Source: an uncultured Granulosicoccaceae bacterium (GTDB lineage Bacteria > Pseudomonadota > Gammaproteobacteria > Granulosicoccales > Granulosicoccaceae). Taken from it: 64,000 nt of DNA. Positions within the stretch are counted from its first letter, which is position 1. Each line of letters begins with the position of its first letter. The translations under genes and the position numbers were made by a program. Below are positions 55,100 to 63,941 of this stretch, piece after piece. The DNA is taken from the NCBI GenBank assembly GCA_937951345.1, contig CALFCF010000036.1:1-64000 (forward strand), given 5' to 3'. The notes under the pieces were generated by a model. That model made no database searches. It had not been told where the DNA came from and saw only the letters and a list, made by a program, of their open reading frames with translations.

Positions 55100-56833
55100 T
55101 TACTGTGCCCACTGCTGTATTAGCTCGTCATACGCGATGGTTTCTCCCTGTGGCTTCTCGTTATCGAGTTTGGCCTTAGCGCCGCCTTTACCCAGCCATT
55201 CAGAAGGATCCTTTTTTTCGTTGAGGCGCGGGCCACAACCACCATAGACGTTTGCACCTTCATCGGCAGCCTGCATACGCGACATAACCAGATCCATTTC
55301 TTCAGCCAAACGATCCATTGCCTGCTGTGGCGAAAATGCACCTGAATTCACATCACCAATTTGCTGCCACCAGATTTGTGCCAGTTTTGGATAGTCAGGG
55401 ACATTGATACCTGTGGGCGACCAGCGAACACGATCGGGTGATCGGTAGAATTCGACAAGTCCACCCAGTTTAGCGGCTCGTTCGGTAAATGATTCGTGGC
55501 GAACCGACGAATCTCTGATAAACGTCAAACCAACATGGCTTTTACGCACATCGACTGTTTTGGATACTGCAAATTGTGCATACAACCAGGCAGCTTTCGC
55601 GCGATCTGTCGGTGTTGATTTGAGAATAGTCCATGAACCCACATCCTGATAGCCGACTTTCTGTCCTTTCTGCCAGTAGGGTCCGTGGGGTGATGGTGCC
55701 ATACGCCACAATGGGTTACCTTCGTCATCAACGGTGTTGTTGCCTTCCGATTTTGGTGCAACCATGGATGCCGTGAATGCCGTGTACCAGAAAATCTGTT
55801 GCGCTACATTGCCTTGACTTAGTGCAGGTAGTGACTGGTAAAAGTCATAGCTTGCTGCTCCCGGCGGAGCGTATTGACGCAACCACTCGTCCCACTTACG
55901 GATTGCATAAACAGCAGCGGGTCCATTTGCACCGCCGCCTCTGGCTACAGAAGCACCAGCAGGGTTGCATGAGCCAGCTTCCATTCGAATACCCCATTCA
56001 TCGATTGGGATTCCGTTAGGTTCCCCGGGACTGCCGGCGCCTGCCATGGATAACCAGGCATCGGTCATTCGCCATCCTAAGTCCGGTGCACGTTTGCCGT
56101 AATCCATGTGCCCGTAGATATCCACACCATCAATATTTTTGACATCTTCAGAAAAAAATTGCGCAATGTCTTCATAGGCTGACCAGTTAACAGGTACACC
56201 CAGTTCATATCCGTACTTTTCTTTGAAAGCAGTCTTCAGATCATCACGGTCAAACCAGTCTTTGCGAAACCAGTACAGATTGGCAAATTGCTGATCCGGT
56301 AGTTGATAAAGATCACCATCGGGTCCGGTAGTAAACTGCGTCCCCATAAAATCATCTAGATCAAGGGTTGGGAGTGTTACGTCCTTGCCTTCACCCGCCA
56401 TCCAGTCTGTAAGATTTACAGCTAACTGTAATCGAGAATGTGTACCGATCAGATCAGAGTCGTTAACGTAAGCATCGTAAAGATTTCGGCCTGTCTGCAT
56501 TTGAGTTTGCACAGCCTGAACCACTTCACCCTCGCCAAGTATCTGATGGTTAACCTTAATGCCTGTAATTTCCTCGAAAGCTTTACTTAGCGTTTTCGAC
56601 TCGTAATCGTGAGTGGGTATGCCTTCGGATAGCACGTTTATTTCCATGCCTTTAAACGGCTCAGCAGCTTTTATAAACCACTCCATTTCGGCCATTTGTT
56701 CATCTTTATTCAGCACCGATGGCTGAAACTCATCGTTTACCCATTTCTCTGCAGCCGCTGTATCAGCTAGAGCCTGGCCTGTTACAGTTGTTAGTCCGAT
56801 TGCGACTAACTGAACCAGTAGTTTTTTGTTCAT
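55100..56833 (-). CDS. glpV: Glycerol ABC transporter substrate-binding protein GlpV
   Basis: A 577-residue periplasmic binding protein of the family 1 (carbohydrate) type, with a Sec signal peptide (LLVQLVAIGLTTVTGQALA) cleaved near residue 23. It begins EKWVNDEFQPSVLNKDEQMAEMEWF like the Rhizobium GlpV and has the same unusual length; WLSMAGAGSPGEPNG and NVPDYPKLAQIWW are typical blocks. It should capture glycerol for the GlpPQ channel. GGAGG lies 9 bases before the ATG, the strongest ribosome site in the operon, as expected for a binding protein needed in excess. It is 134 bases after glpU. Confidence 0.88.
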   Translation of the reverse strand: MNKKLLVQLVAIGLTTVTGQALADTAAAEKWVNDEFQPSVLNKDEQMAEMEWFIKAAEPFKGMEINVLSEGIPTHDYESKTLSKAFEEITGIKVNHQILGEGEVVQAVQTQMQTGRNLYDAYVNDSDLIGTHSRLQLAVNLTDWMAGEGKDVTLPTLDLDDFMGTQFTTGPDGDLYQLPDQQFANLYWFRKDWFDRDDLKTAFKEKYGYELGVPVNWSAYEDIAQFFSEDVKNIDGVDIYGHMDYGKRAPDLGWRMTDAWLSMAGAGSPGEPNGIPIDEWGIRMEAGSCNPAGASVARGGGANGPAAVYAIRKWDEWLRQYAPPGAASYDFYQSLPALSQGNVAQQIFWYTAFTASMVAPKSEGNNTVDDEGNPLWRMAPSPHGPYWQKGQKVGYQDVGSWTILKSTPTDRAKAAWLYAQFAVSKTVDVRKSHVGLTFIRDSSVRHESFTERAAKLGGLVEFYRSPDRVRWSPTGINVPDYPKLAQIWWQQIGDVNSGAFSPQQAMDRLAEEMDLVMSRMQAADEGANVYGGCGPRLNEKKDPSEWLGKGGAKAKLDNEKPQGETIAYDELIQQWAQ

Positions 56834-56967
56834 TCGTGTAGTCCTCCGATTAATTGTACTTCGTCATCTAAAAAGTGTTAGCTGTTAATTCACCAATTGA
56901 TAAATCAATCGAATATGCGCACTATGTGGTACACGTCGAATCTCAGACTAAAACACTTTTATTGCAC

Positions 56968-57252
56968 TCAAACCCATGTAAAAACTGAAAGTGCAAATAC
57001 TGCAGCTAACACAGATCCCCACCATAACGGGAGATTTGTTAAGCCAAGCCAGGCGATGTGAATATATGCACTGCCTAGCAAAGAAATAAAAAGACGGTCT
57101 CCGCGGGTAGTATCCAGACGCAATATCCCTGAGCGTGGTCCACCGCCGGGTTTTATGATTTCCCAGAAAAACATGGTTATCAAACACAAAGCTATAAATA
57201 TGAAAAATGCCCCTGTTTGCCACGTCCATGCCATCCACGCTAACGGTTTCAT
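56968..57252 (-). CDS. glpU: GlpU-like small membrane protein (DUF2160)
   Basis: A 94-residue membrane protein with three helices (QTGAFFIFIALCLITMFF, LFISLLGSAYIHIAWLGL, GSVLAAVFALSVFTWV) and the conserved central WEIIKPGGGPRSGILRLDTTRGDRLF that defines DUF2160. It is always found with the glycerol ABC transporter genes, as GlpU in Rhizobium; its role is unknown. The start is 4 bases after the glpQ stop. A second open frame in the same place (56948-57238) is antisense-free but lacks the conserved block and is rejected. Confidence 0.85.
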   Translation of the reverse strand: MKPLAWMAWTWQTGAFFIFIALCLITMFFWEIIKPGGGPRSGILRLDTTRGDRLFISLLGSAYIHIAWLGLTNLPLWWGSVLAAVFALSVFTWV

Positions 57253-57256
57253 TTAC

Positions 57257-58057
57257 TTATACTCTCCCCAGCGCAAAGCCTTTGGCTATGTATTTACGCA
57301 CGAACCAGATAACAATCGCCCCGGGGATAATGGTTAGTACTCCGGCGGCTGCCAACAACCCTAGCTCATAACCCGATGTCGAAGCGGTTCGCGTCATAAC
57401 AGCGACTATAGGTTTTGCAGAAACAGACGTCAGATTCTTAGCCAGTAACATCTCTACCCAACTGAACATAAAGCAGAAAAACGCGGTAACTCCGATTCCT
57501 GCTGCTATTAATGGCATAAATATACGTACAAAAAAGTGTGGAAAGGAGTAACCATCTATATAGGCAGTTTCGTCGATTTCTCTGGGCACGTTAGACATGA
57601 ATCCTTCCAGGATCCATACAGCGAGAGGAACGTTAAACAGGCAATGTGCTAGCGCGACTGCTAACGGTGTGTCAAACAACTGCATCGCTGAATACAATTC
57701 AACAAAGGGCAGAACAAACACCGCTGGAGGTGCCATGCGATTCGACAGTAACCAAAAAAACAAATGTTTATCACCCATAAAGCGATAACGGGAAAAGGCA
57801 TAGGCCGCAGGGAGTGCAAATGAGACAGAGATGATGGTATTGAGAACAACGTAGGTGAGGGAGTTGATATAACCGTTGTACCATGTTGGATCCGTGAAAA
57901 TTGTTATATAACTTTCCAATGTAAAATTCTTTGGATACCAGCTGAAACCTCCGAGTATTTCATTGGTTGTTTTGAAGCTCATATTGAGCAACCAATAAAT
58001 AGGGAGCATTAAAAAAAGGATGTATACAAAAACTACACTTAGTTTTACGCCTTTCAT
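57257..58057 (-). CDS. glpQ: Glycerol ABC transporter permease GlpQ
   Basis: A 266-residue inner-membrane permease of the MalG class, with six helices and the EAA loop EIDETAYIDGYSFPHFFVRIFMPLIAAGI that touches the ATPases. The start overlaps the glpP stop by 4 bases (ATGA). Named after Rhizobium GlpQ; it is not the E. coli glycerophosphodiester phosphodiesterase of the same symbol. With GlpP it forms the transport channel for glycerol. Confidence 0.9.
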   Translation of the reverse strand: MKGVKLSVVFVYILFLMLPIYWLLNMSFKTTNEILGGFSWYPKNFTLESYITIFTDPTWYNGYINSLTYVVLNTIISVSFALPAAYAFSRYRFMGDKHLFFWLLSNRMAPPAVFVLPFVELYSAMQLFDTPLAVALAHCLFNVPLAVWILEGFMSNVPREIDETAYIDGYSFPHFFVRIFMPLIAAGIGVTAFFCFMFSWVEMLLAKNLTSVSAKPIVAVMTRTASTSGYELGLLAAAGVLTIIPGAIVIWFVRKYIAKGFALGRV

Positions 58058-58920
58058 GTTTCTTCCTCACGCATCATTACTGTGTAGAACACCCAGCAAA
58101 TCAATAATGTCATCAGGAAATACAGAATACTCATTGCGGCAGCGAGGCCTAAATTAAATTCACCTATTGCTGCTTTGACTAAATCAATGGAAAGGAATGT
58201 TGTCGTGCTTCCCGGACCGCCACCGGTCAGCACAAAAGGCTCCGTATAAATCATGAAAGAATCCATGAAACGCAATAGCAAGGCAATGATCAAAACATGT
58301 TTCATTTTGGGAAGTTGTATATGGCGGAACACCGCCCAACGATTAGCGCCATCGATCCGTGCAGCCTGATAGTAAGCATCCGGAATTGAAGATAATCCGG
58401 CATAGGCGAGCAAGACAACCAATGATGTCCAATGCCAAACATCCATTAATACAACAGTGAACCAGGCAGCAAGTGGCTGTTGTGTGTAGTTGTAATCAAA
58501 ACCGATGTAATTCAGGCCAAATCCAAGCAGGCCGATATCCGGTAGTGCGAAGATATTCCACATTGCACCCACAACGTTCCATGGTATAAGTAAAGGTATT
58601 GCCATCAATACCAGGCAGACAGAGACCCATGGGCCTGAACGTGGCATTGCCAGTGCGATCATCACGCCTAGGGGGATTTCAATTGCCAGAATGATCGCTG
58701 TGAATGTCAGTTGTCGTCCCAAAGCACCATGAAAGCGTGGCGATGTTAATACTTCCTTGTACCATTTTGTACCTTCATAGAAAAACACGCCGGGACTGAA
58801 AGTGTCCTGCACCGAATAATTCACGACAGTCATCAGTGGGATGACTGCATTCATTGCTACGATCAGCAGCACGGGTAGAACGAGAAACCATGCGCGTTGA
58901 TTGACGGTTTTTGCAATCAT
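58054..58920 (-). CDS. glpP: Glycerol ABC transporter permease GlpP
   Basis: A 288-residue inner-membrane permease of the MalF class with six helices and the EAA-type loop SIPDAYYQAARIDGANRWAVFRHIQLPKMKHVL. ATG 58920 overlaps the glpT stop by 4 bases and its own stop overlaps glpQ by 4, so both permeases are translationally coupled, fitting equal amounts in the complex. Confidence 0.9.
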   Translation of the reverse strand: MIAKTVNQRAWFLVLPVLLIVAMNAVIPLMTVVNYSVQDTFSPGVFFYEGTKWYKEVLTSPRFHGALGRQLTFTAIILAIEIPLGVMIALAMPRSGPWVSVCLVLMAIPLLIPWNVVGAMWNIFALPDIGLLGFGLNYIGFDYNYTQQPLAAWFTVVLMDVWHWTSLVVLLAYAGLSSIPDAYYQAARIDGANRWAVFRHIQLPKMKHVLIIALLLRFMDSFMIYTEPFVLTGGGPGSTTTFLSIDLVKAAIGEFNLGLAAAMSILYFLMTLLICWVFYTVMMREEET

Positions 58921-60023
58921 GAAGAAGACGCTACAGATAGTCGACGATCGTTAGCAAATATACTGATACGTTCCGTATCGAAAGTTATAAATGCGTGCTT
59001 TTCCGGTACGGAAGTTCCCTCTGGTACTATCAGATTGATGGTGTGATTGCCCAGCGTTACCGCAATGACTATTTGACGACCTATATCACTTACCCGTTTA
59101 ACACGTACCGGTAGTTCATTGTAATCAGGGGAACGTGTTCCATTGGTTGCTTTTATCGATATATGTTCAGGACGAATTCCAAGCTCAGTCCGCGCGTCCT
59201 TTGATGGTGTGTAAAATCCGTTGATTGATACGGGAAAGCCGTCGATTGTTGCGTGGCTTCCGTCTACTGTAACAGGAAGGATATTCATCCCGGGAGAGCC
59301 GATGAAATATCCAACAAAAGTATGCTCAGGTTCGTTAAATAATTCTTCGGGTGTGCCTACCTGCACCACTGAACCTTCATGCATCACCACAACTTTTTCA
59401 GCAAATGTGAGTGCCTCAGTCTGATCGTGTGTTACGTAGATCATTGTGTGCCGCAACTGTTGATGAATTTCTTTTAACTGTGTCCGTAGTTCCCATTTCA
59501 TAAGCGGATCGATGACTGTTAAGGGCTCATCGAACAAAATAGCGTTGACATCATGCCTGACAAGGCCGCGGCCTAAAGATATTTTTTGTTTTTCATCTGC
59601 AGTGAGTTTGTTTGCCCGTTTACCTGCTTTCGTTGAAAGATCGAGTGTCTCCAGCATTTGACTGACACGAGTTGTAATTTCAGTTTTATCGAGACCTCGA
59701 TTCGCCAAAGGAAAAGCAAGATTTTCCGCAACCGTCATCGTGTCGTAAATGACAGGGAACTGGAATACTTGTGCAATGTTGCGCTCTTCTGGAGGCAGTG
59801 AGGTCACATTCCTGTTATTAAATTGGATGGTGCCTTGGCTGGGCGTTAATAGGCCCGAGATGACATTAAGCAGAGTGGTTTTACCACAACCTGAGGGGCC
59901 CAGAAGTGCATATGCTCCGCCGTCAGTCCATTCGTAATTAATCGACTTTAACGCATAGTCTGCGTCACGAACCGGGTTTTCAATATAGGAATGAGCCAGA
60001 TTCTCTATAGCTATCGAGGCCAC
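58917..60023 (-). CDS. glpT: Glycerol ABC transporter ATPase GlpT, degenerate signature
   Basis: A 368-residue ATPase of the MalK/UgpC type with a C-terminal regulatory beta domain (from about residue 240). Walker A is GPSGCGKTT (42-50), Walker B ILFDEP with catalytic Glu166 and the H-loop His199 in YVTHDQTEA. The ABC signature is LTADE (140-144) instead of LSGGQ. That change looks fixed in this family rather than a defect here, and it pairs with a missing H-loop in GlpS. Not the E. coli glycerol-3-phosphate antiporter of the same symbol. Its start is 1 base after the glpS stop. Confidence 0.9.
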   Translation of the reverse strand: MASIAIENLAHSYIENPVRDADYALKSINYEWTDGGAYALLGPSGCGKTTLLNVISGLLTPSQGTIQFNNRNVTSLPPEERNIAQVFQFPVIYDTMTVAENLAFPLANRGLDKTEITTRVSQMLETLDLSTKAGKRANKLTADEKQKISLGRGLVRHDVNAILFDEPLTVIDPLMKWELRTQLKEIHQQLRHTMIYVTHDQTEALTFAEKVVVMHEGSVVQVGTPEELFNEPEHTFVGYFIGSPGMNILPVTVDGSHATIDGFPVSINGFYTPSKDARTELGIRPEHISIKATNGTRSPDYNELPVRVKRVSDIGRQIVIAVTLGNHTINLIVPEGTSVPEKHAFITFDTERISIFANDRRLSVASSS

Positions 60024-60024
60024 G

Positions 60025-61122
60025 TTATGCTCCAGCGGCTATCTTTGCTGGTTCATGTGCCAGCTTTTGTTGTTTGTCAAACAGGTACAGGCGATCAGGA
60101 TCTATAAAAAGATCGATATTGTCGCCGTTTGCAACTCGACAAACTCCCGGTGCCAGAACTACCCATCGATGTTCACCGGATTGCACATGTATAAATGTTT
60201 CGGATCCTGTAATCTCAGAGCCACTTACAATGGCATTGAAGCTAAGTTTGGACTGGTTGTCGGGTGAAAGTAAGACATGGTGGGCTCTCACAGCAAGAAT
60301 GTATTTGTCATCGGGTAGTTCGCTGGCGCGGTCATTTAAACTAACCGACTTGATGCGGCCATTTGATTTGATCTGAAGTTCACGGCCGCGTTTTATAACG
60401 TTCATCGTGTTCAGCGGTGGATCTGCAAAAGTTCGGGCAGTTACCAGATCAGCCGGTTTGTTATAAATTTCTATTGTGCTGTTAAATTGGGTGACACGTC
60501 CTTCAGATAAAGTCGCGGTGTTTCCTCCAAGCAATAATGCCTCCTGTGGTTCTGTAGTTGCGTAGACAAAAACAGCGCCAGATTCAGCAAATATTTTGGG
60601 TAATTCAAGGCGCAATTCTTCGCGAAGTTTGTAGTCGAGATTTGCCAGAGGTTCATCGAGCAACACTAATTCGGCATCTTTGACTAATGCGCGTGCTATC
60701 GCAGTGCGTTGTTGTTGTCCACCGGACAGATTCAACGGTGTTCGGTCGAGATAAGGCTCTAGCCGTAGAAGTGACGCTGCTTCGCGTACTCTCCTGTCGA
60801 TATCCGACTTGGTATTACCGGCAAGTCGCATCGGCGATGCAATGTTTTCATACACAGTCAGGCCGGGGTAGTTGATGAATTGTTGATAGACCATTGCGAC
60901 GTTGCGCTTACGCACAGGTACATCAAGCACACTTTTTCCATTGATCAAAATATCGCCACTGGTCGGCTTATCGAGGCCAGCCATCAGGCGCATTAACGTA
61001 GTTTTACCAGAGAGAGTGGGGCCTAGCAGAACGTTAAGCGAAGATCGTTCAAGTAATAACGAAACATTCGATATATGAGAATCGCGTCGAACTACCTTGT
61101 TAACCAACTTGAGTTCCAGCAT
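60025..61122 (-). CDS. glpS: Glycerol ABC transporter ATPase GlpS, H-loop lost
   Basis: A 365-residue ATPase, first gene of the glycerol transporter operon. Walker A is GPTLSGKTT (34-42), the signature LSGGQ (132-136) is perfect and Walker B LVLLDEP has Glu157, but the H-loop reads YATTEPQEA, with Thr190 where the catalytic switch His is expected. A C-terminal TOBE-like domain follows from about residue 235. In a GlpS-GlpT heterodimer the site using GlpS Walker motifs would lack both the H-loop His and a normal signature. The 210 bases upstream hold the operon promoter, AT-rich; no GlpR regulator gene is in the window. Confidence 0.9.
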   Translation of the reverse strand: MLELKLVNKVVRRDSHISNVSLLLERSSLNVLLGPTLSGKTTLMRLMAGLDKPTSGDILINGKSVLDVPVRKRNVAMVYQQFINYPGLTVYENIASPMRLAGNTKSDIDRRVREAASLLRLEPYLDRTPLNLSGGQQQRTAIARALVKDAELVLLDEPLANLDYKLREELRLELPKIFAESGAVFVYATTEPQEALLLGGNTATLSEGRVTQFNSTIEIYNKPADLVTARTFADPPLNTMNVIKRGRELQIKSNGRIKSVSLNDRASELPDDKYILAVRAHHVLLSPDNQSKLSFNAIVSGSEITGSETFIHVQSGEHRWVVLAPGVCRVANGDNIDLFIDPDRLYLFDKQQKLAHEPAKIAAGA

Positions 61123-61332
61123 TTTTAACGTCTACTGGTTAAAGTTGTACTTCAGTAATTTAGTGGTTTTCATTATCTGAAACAGTAACATCCATCTATT
61201 TGAGTAATATAGAAACTATTCGTTAGACAATAATTATGTTGAACGCGAGCCAAGTTGGCTGTTGATAGAAGATTTTAGGTAGGTCTTCCTGGTGCTAATT
61301 ATCTCGGGTTACTGGCTATGCTTATAGTGAGC

Positions 61333-61731
61333 TTAACTTTTAATCTTTGCAATAGCAGGTGCTGACACAGTTTTCAGTTGACGCTTGTCGTGTGTGTTGT
61401 GACGTGAGATTTTTGGCGATGGTTGGCGGCCGCAACCAGTAGGGTCTGCACCTTCGCCTTTATCGCTGTCAGAGCCTTCGGCCTGTGTGTCTTTTTCCTG
61501 ACCTCTGTATTGATCGCAGTCGTCAGCAAAACTTTCTTTGCTACTTGCGAGTGTGCTGCCAACAACGAGCATTGCTGCGCCCTGGCGAATAAATTGACGT
61601 CGACCGGTTCGATCGTGAATGGTGAGCGTAGGGCTACATTGAGTGTTTGCAGATGATTCCTGAGTTGATTCAGGCTTGCTTTCTCCGCGTATTAGCTTGT
61701 TCGCTACTTCGCGTTTACCTGTTTCGCTCAT
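61333..61731 (-). CDS. Small Tat-exported protein, unknown
   Basis: A 132-residue protein with a twin-arginine signal: GRRQFIRQG followed by the hydrophobic AAMLVVGSTLAS and a likely cleavage after ESFA (near residue 69). The arginine pair (Arg44-Arg45) follows an unusually long polar n-region of 43 residues. The mature part, about 63 residues, is acidic first (AEGSDSDKGEGADP) and basic at the end, with two Cys (DDCDQY, TGCGRQ). No family recognised. GGAGG precedes the ATG at 8 bases. It is on the same strand as the JmjC gene upstream, 139 bases apart. Confidence 0.6.
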   Translation of the reverse strand: MSETGKREVANKLIRGESKPESTQESSANTQCSPTLTIHDRTGRRQFIRQGAAMLVVGSTLASSKESFADDCDQYRGQEKDTQAEGSDSDKGEGADPTGCGRQPSPKISRHNTHDKRQLKTVSAPAIAKIKS

Positions 61732-61870
61732 GATTTGCTCCTCCGTCCGTTGCGTTCACGCTAGCAACTGAATCGGTCAAAGTCAATTGTGAGTAGCATT
61801 TCTGCAGTTTCTAATACTACTGCCGTAGCATTTGTGCCGACGTGACTGCGTCTATATTAAAGGTCCGGTA

Positions 61871-63031
61871 TCAGAGAACAAATTCAACTACCCCATACTG
61901 CCTCAGTTGGGACAGTACGGATAGAACAGCCTCTTGCTGGTTCGGTTGAATGTCAGTCTTGTTGAATTCATTTTGCGATAACACCCATTTAATTTCGGCC
62001 GACAGAGCGGGTTCGAATTCGATAACAGCGCCAAACAAGCGCATTTTTGTTGTTGAGTCATCATTCTCAACATGCATTATACGATCGTGTCGAACCTGAA
62101 AATGAGTGGCAAGCTCGATGCCCTGTCCGTCAAACATTTTGGATATGTTGGGCAAGGTGTCCAGCGCTATTCTGTCACGGATTTTATCGAGCGCATGGTG
62201 TAAGTGGTCGGCATTGAAGCAACGACCAAATAATGTGTGAATCGACTCATACCTATCAGGGCTTTGATCATGTCCCGTCCACAGCAACTGCGGTATCGCC
62301 TGTCGCAGTTGGTGGTCGTTTTCACTCGCGATATCGATCAATTCATGCAGTAGATCCCGATTTAGGATCGGGTATACACCAAGTGTTATATGTAACGATG
62401 GGTGATTGGAATCTGCTACTGCGTCGTGAACGATGCCTCTGGGTATATAAAGCAGGTCGCCGGGTGATAGGCTGATAGTTTCTGTCTCGCGTCCTACTGC
62501 GTGAACCTCTTTATTAAACTGATGATGCGTCGTAGGAAAAAGAGTGCGCTCCGAGTAGAAACGAAAACATTTCTTCCCACTAACTTGTAGTATGAATACA
62601 TCGTGAGTGTCGTAGTGAGGGTTGAATCCTTGCTTGCCGGCGGGCGAATAATAGATATTTGTTTGGCACGGCATAAACAGAAGCTTTTGCATGCGACGGC
62701 ATAAATCCAGCAATGGCGGGTGTAGGTGCTGGGCGTGAGATAAGATTATCGTAGCGCCGTCGTTGTAGTAGTCTGCGATACGCGCCGGGGCAATTACACC
62801 GTTTTCATCGGTATAGAGGTTTGATGGCAGTGACGATCCGGTTTTGCTGAGTTGTACCTGTGGATATTGAAGTGGGTGTGTGGATAGTATGTTTTGTAGT
62901 GCCTCCGCACTTATGCAGTGTACGTATGGGTTTGTGGTTTTTCGATTAATATGAAGTGGGCTTTTCTCCCAGTACTCAGAGAAAAATTCGTCCAGGCTTA
63001 AAGGGCTAAGTTCATGTTCTGTGGAGTCCAT
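61871..63031 (-). CDS. JmjC/cupin-type oxygenase, ribosomal-oxygenase-like
   Basis: A 386-residue 2-oxoglutarate/Fe(II) oxygenase of the cupin-4 (JmjC) family, which includes ribosomal protein and histone-like hydroxylases such as YcfD/RoxA. The iron ligands are His and Asp in FNPHYDTHDVFILQVSGKKCF and the distal His in LLYIPRGIVHDAVADSNHPSLHITLGV. The N-terminal block SLDEFFSEYWEKSPLHI is the usual start and the C-terminal 150 residues are a helical/winged-helix dimer domain. The natural substrate is unknown; arginine hydroxylation of a ribosomal protein would be typical of close relatives. Confidence 0.8.
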   Translation of the reverse strand: MDSTEHELSPLSLDEFFSEYWEKSPLHINRKTTNPYVHCISAEALQNILSTHPLQYPQVQLSKTGSSLPSNLYTDENGVIAPARIADYYNDGATIILSHAQHLHPPLLDLCRRMQKLLFMPCQTNIYYSPAGKQGFNPHYDTHDVFILQVSGKKCFRFYSERTLFPTTHHQFNKEVHAVGRETETISLSPGDLLYIPRGIVHDAVADSNHPSLHITLGVYPILNRDLLHELIDIASENDHQLRQAIPQLLWTGHDQSPDRYESIHTLFGRCFNADHLHHALDKIRDRIALDTLPNISKMFDGQGIELATHFQVRHDRIMHVENDDSTTKMRLFGAVIEFEPALSAEIKWVLSQNEFNKTDIQPNQQEAVLSVLSQLRQYGVVEFVL

Positions 63032-63118
63032 ACCCTGTTCGATATTGTATTTTAACGGATAATGTTCAGGCGGTTATTTTAACGGTGAATTTAAGGCTGG
63101 TTTTTAATGCTGACTACT

Positions 63119-63239
63119 TGGAAGCCAATCTTAAAATCGGTCCTGCCCGCTGATCCTGCGTTGTGTGCCGTTCTGCGCTGCTCGAGCGCCAGAGGCCCTG
63201 CCTGAGCGCACAATCTCAATCTTGAGCAGGCTAGTTAAC
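63119..63239. repeat. Dispersed MITE-like repeat, copy C (diverged)
   Basis: Follows the 11.04-kb copy through its length: GAAGCCAATCTTAAAATCGG at the left, the interior GTTGTGTGCCGTTCTGCGCT and CTCGAGCG, GCCTGAGCGCA, and CTAGTTAACAAG at the right. The inner right end reads GAGCAGGCTAG in place of GAGATGGCTTCTAG. The CTA of that end gives the stop codon of the DUF3108 gene on minus. Confidence 0.7.
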
Positions 63240-63941
63240 AAGGCGTGTAATTGTCAGGCGTGCTACCAGTGTGCCATCTTTATGTTGTTCTATTTTAACG
63301 GGTATGTAGTCGAGATCAGGGGCAAACCAGGTTGTTGTTGCGCGACGTTTCGAGCCACCTTCATGCAGACTTTTTATTCGGATGGTTTCTGTCTCGCCCA
63401 GTTTGGTAGATAAGGTTTCAGCACCTTCATTATTGAATACCATGGACTTAATGCGACCGGTATCAAACACGGCCATCGCTAGTTGATCGAATCCTAAGCG
63501 CAGTTGTTCCCGTACCGCCAGCGTAACAGACAAGCGATCGAGTATGGGGCTGGTTAAGTCTTCTACTCCATCAGTGCCACGGCTGGTGTACTTGAGTTGT
63601 TTTTCTTCCCAGTCAAACCATGCATCTACGTTGCGACTGGTTTCTGCGTCCTGCCGATAGCTGTAGCGCTGTGGCTTCAGATTATCGTCGTCCATTAGCA
63701 GCACGCTGATTTCTTCTATCTTGCCTTTACCTGCCAATTTGAAAATGCCGGTAGGCAGAGTCGTCAGGCGATAAATCCATACCGCACCTTCTTTTTTTAG
63801 TGAGAGGTTCGCGTTGCCTGCGGTCACATAGTTGTTTCCAACGCTGTATTCAACCTCGAACGTGGAATACGGACTATCAGATTGTACATAACCGATGCCT
63901 GTCAACAAGTTGCATAGTGCAATTAGCATCAATGCAGTCAA
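63231..63941 (-). CDS. DUF3108 domain periplasmic protein
   Basis: A protein of at least 236 residues with a signal-like N-terminus (ALMLIALCNLLTGIGYV) and the DUF3108 pattern: YSTFEVEYSVGNNYVTAGNANLSLKK, YSYRQDAETSRNVDAWFDWEEKQLKYT and a C-terminal WFAPDLDYIPVKIEQHKDGTLVARLTI. The family is beta-rich and periplasmic, function unknown. TTG 63941 is the only listed start, but the frame stays open to the window edge and codes for a basic stretch (KRFRNNR) just before the hydrophobic core, so the true start may lie outside the window; ATG 63929 is also possible. The stop codon is inside a dispersed repeat. Confidence 0.7.
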   Translation of the reverse strand: MTALMLIALCNLLTGIGYVQSDSPYSTFEVEYSVGNNYVTAGNANLSLKKEGAVWIYRLTTLPTGIFKLAGKGKIEEISVLLMDDDNLKPQRYSYRQDAETSRNVDAWFDWEEKQLKYTSRGTDGVEDLTSPILDRLSVTLAVREQLRLGFDQLAMAVFDTGRIKSMVFNNEGAETLSTKLGETETIRIKSLHEGGSKRRATTTWFAPDLDYIPVKIEQHKDGTLVARLTITRLVN

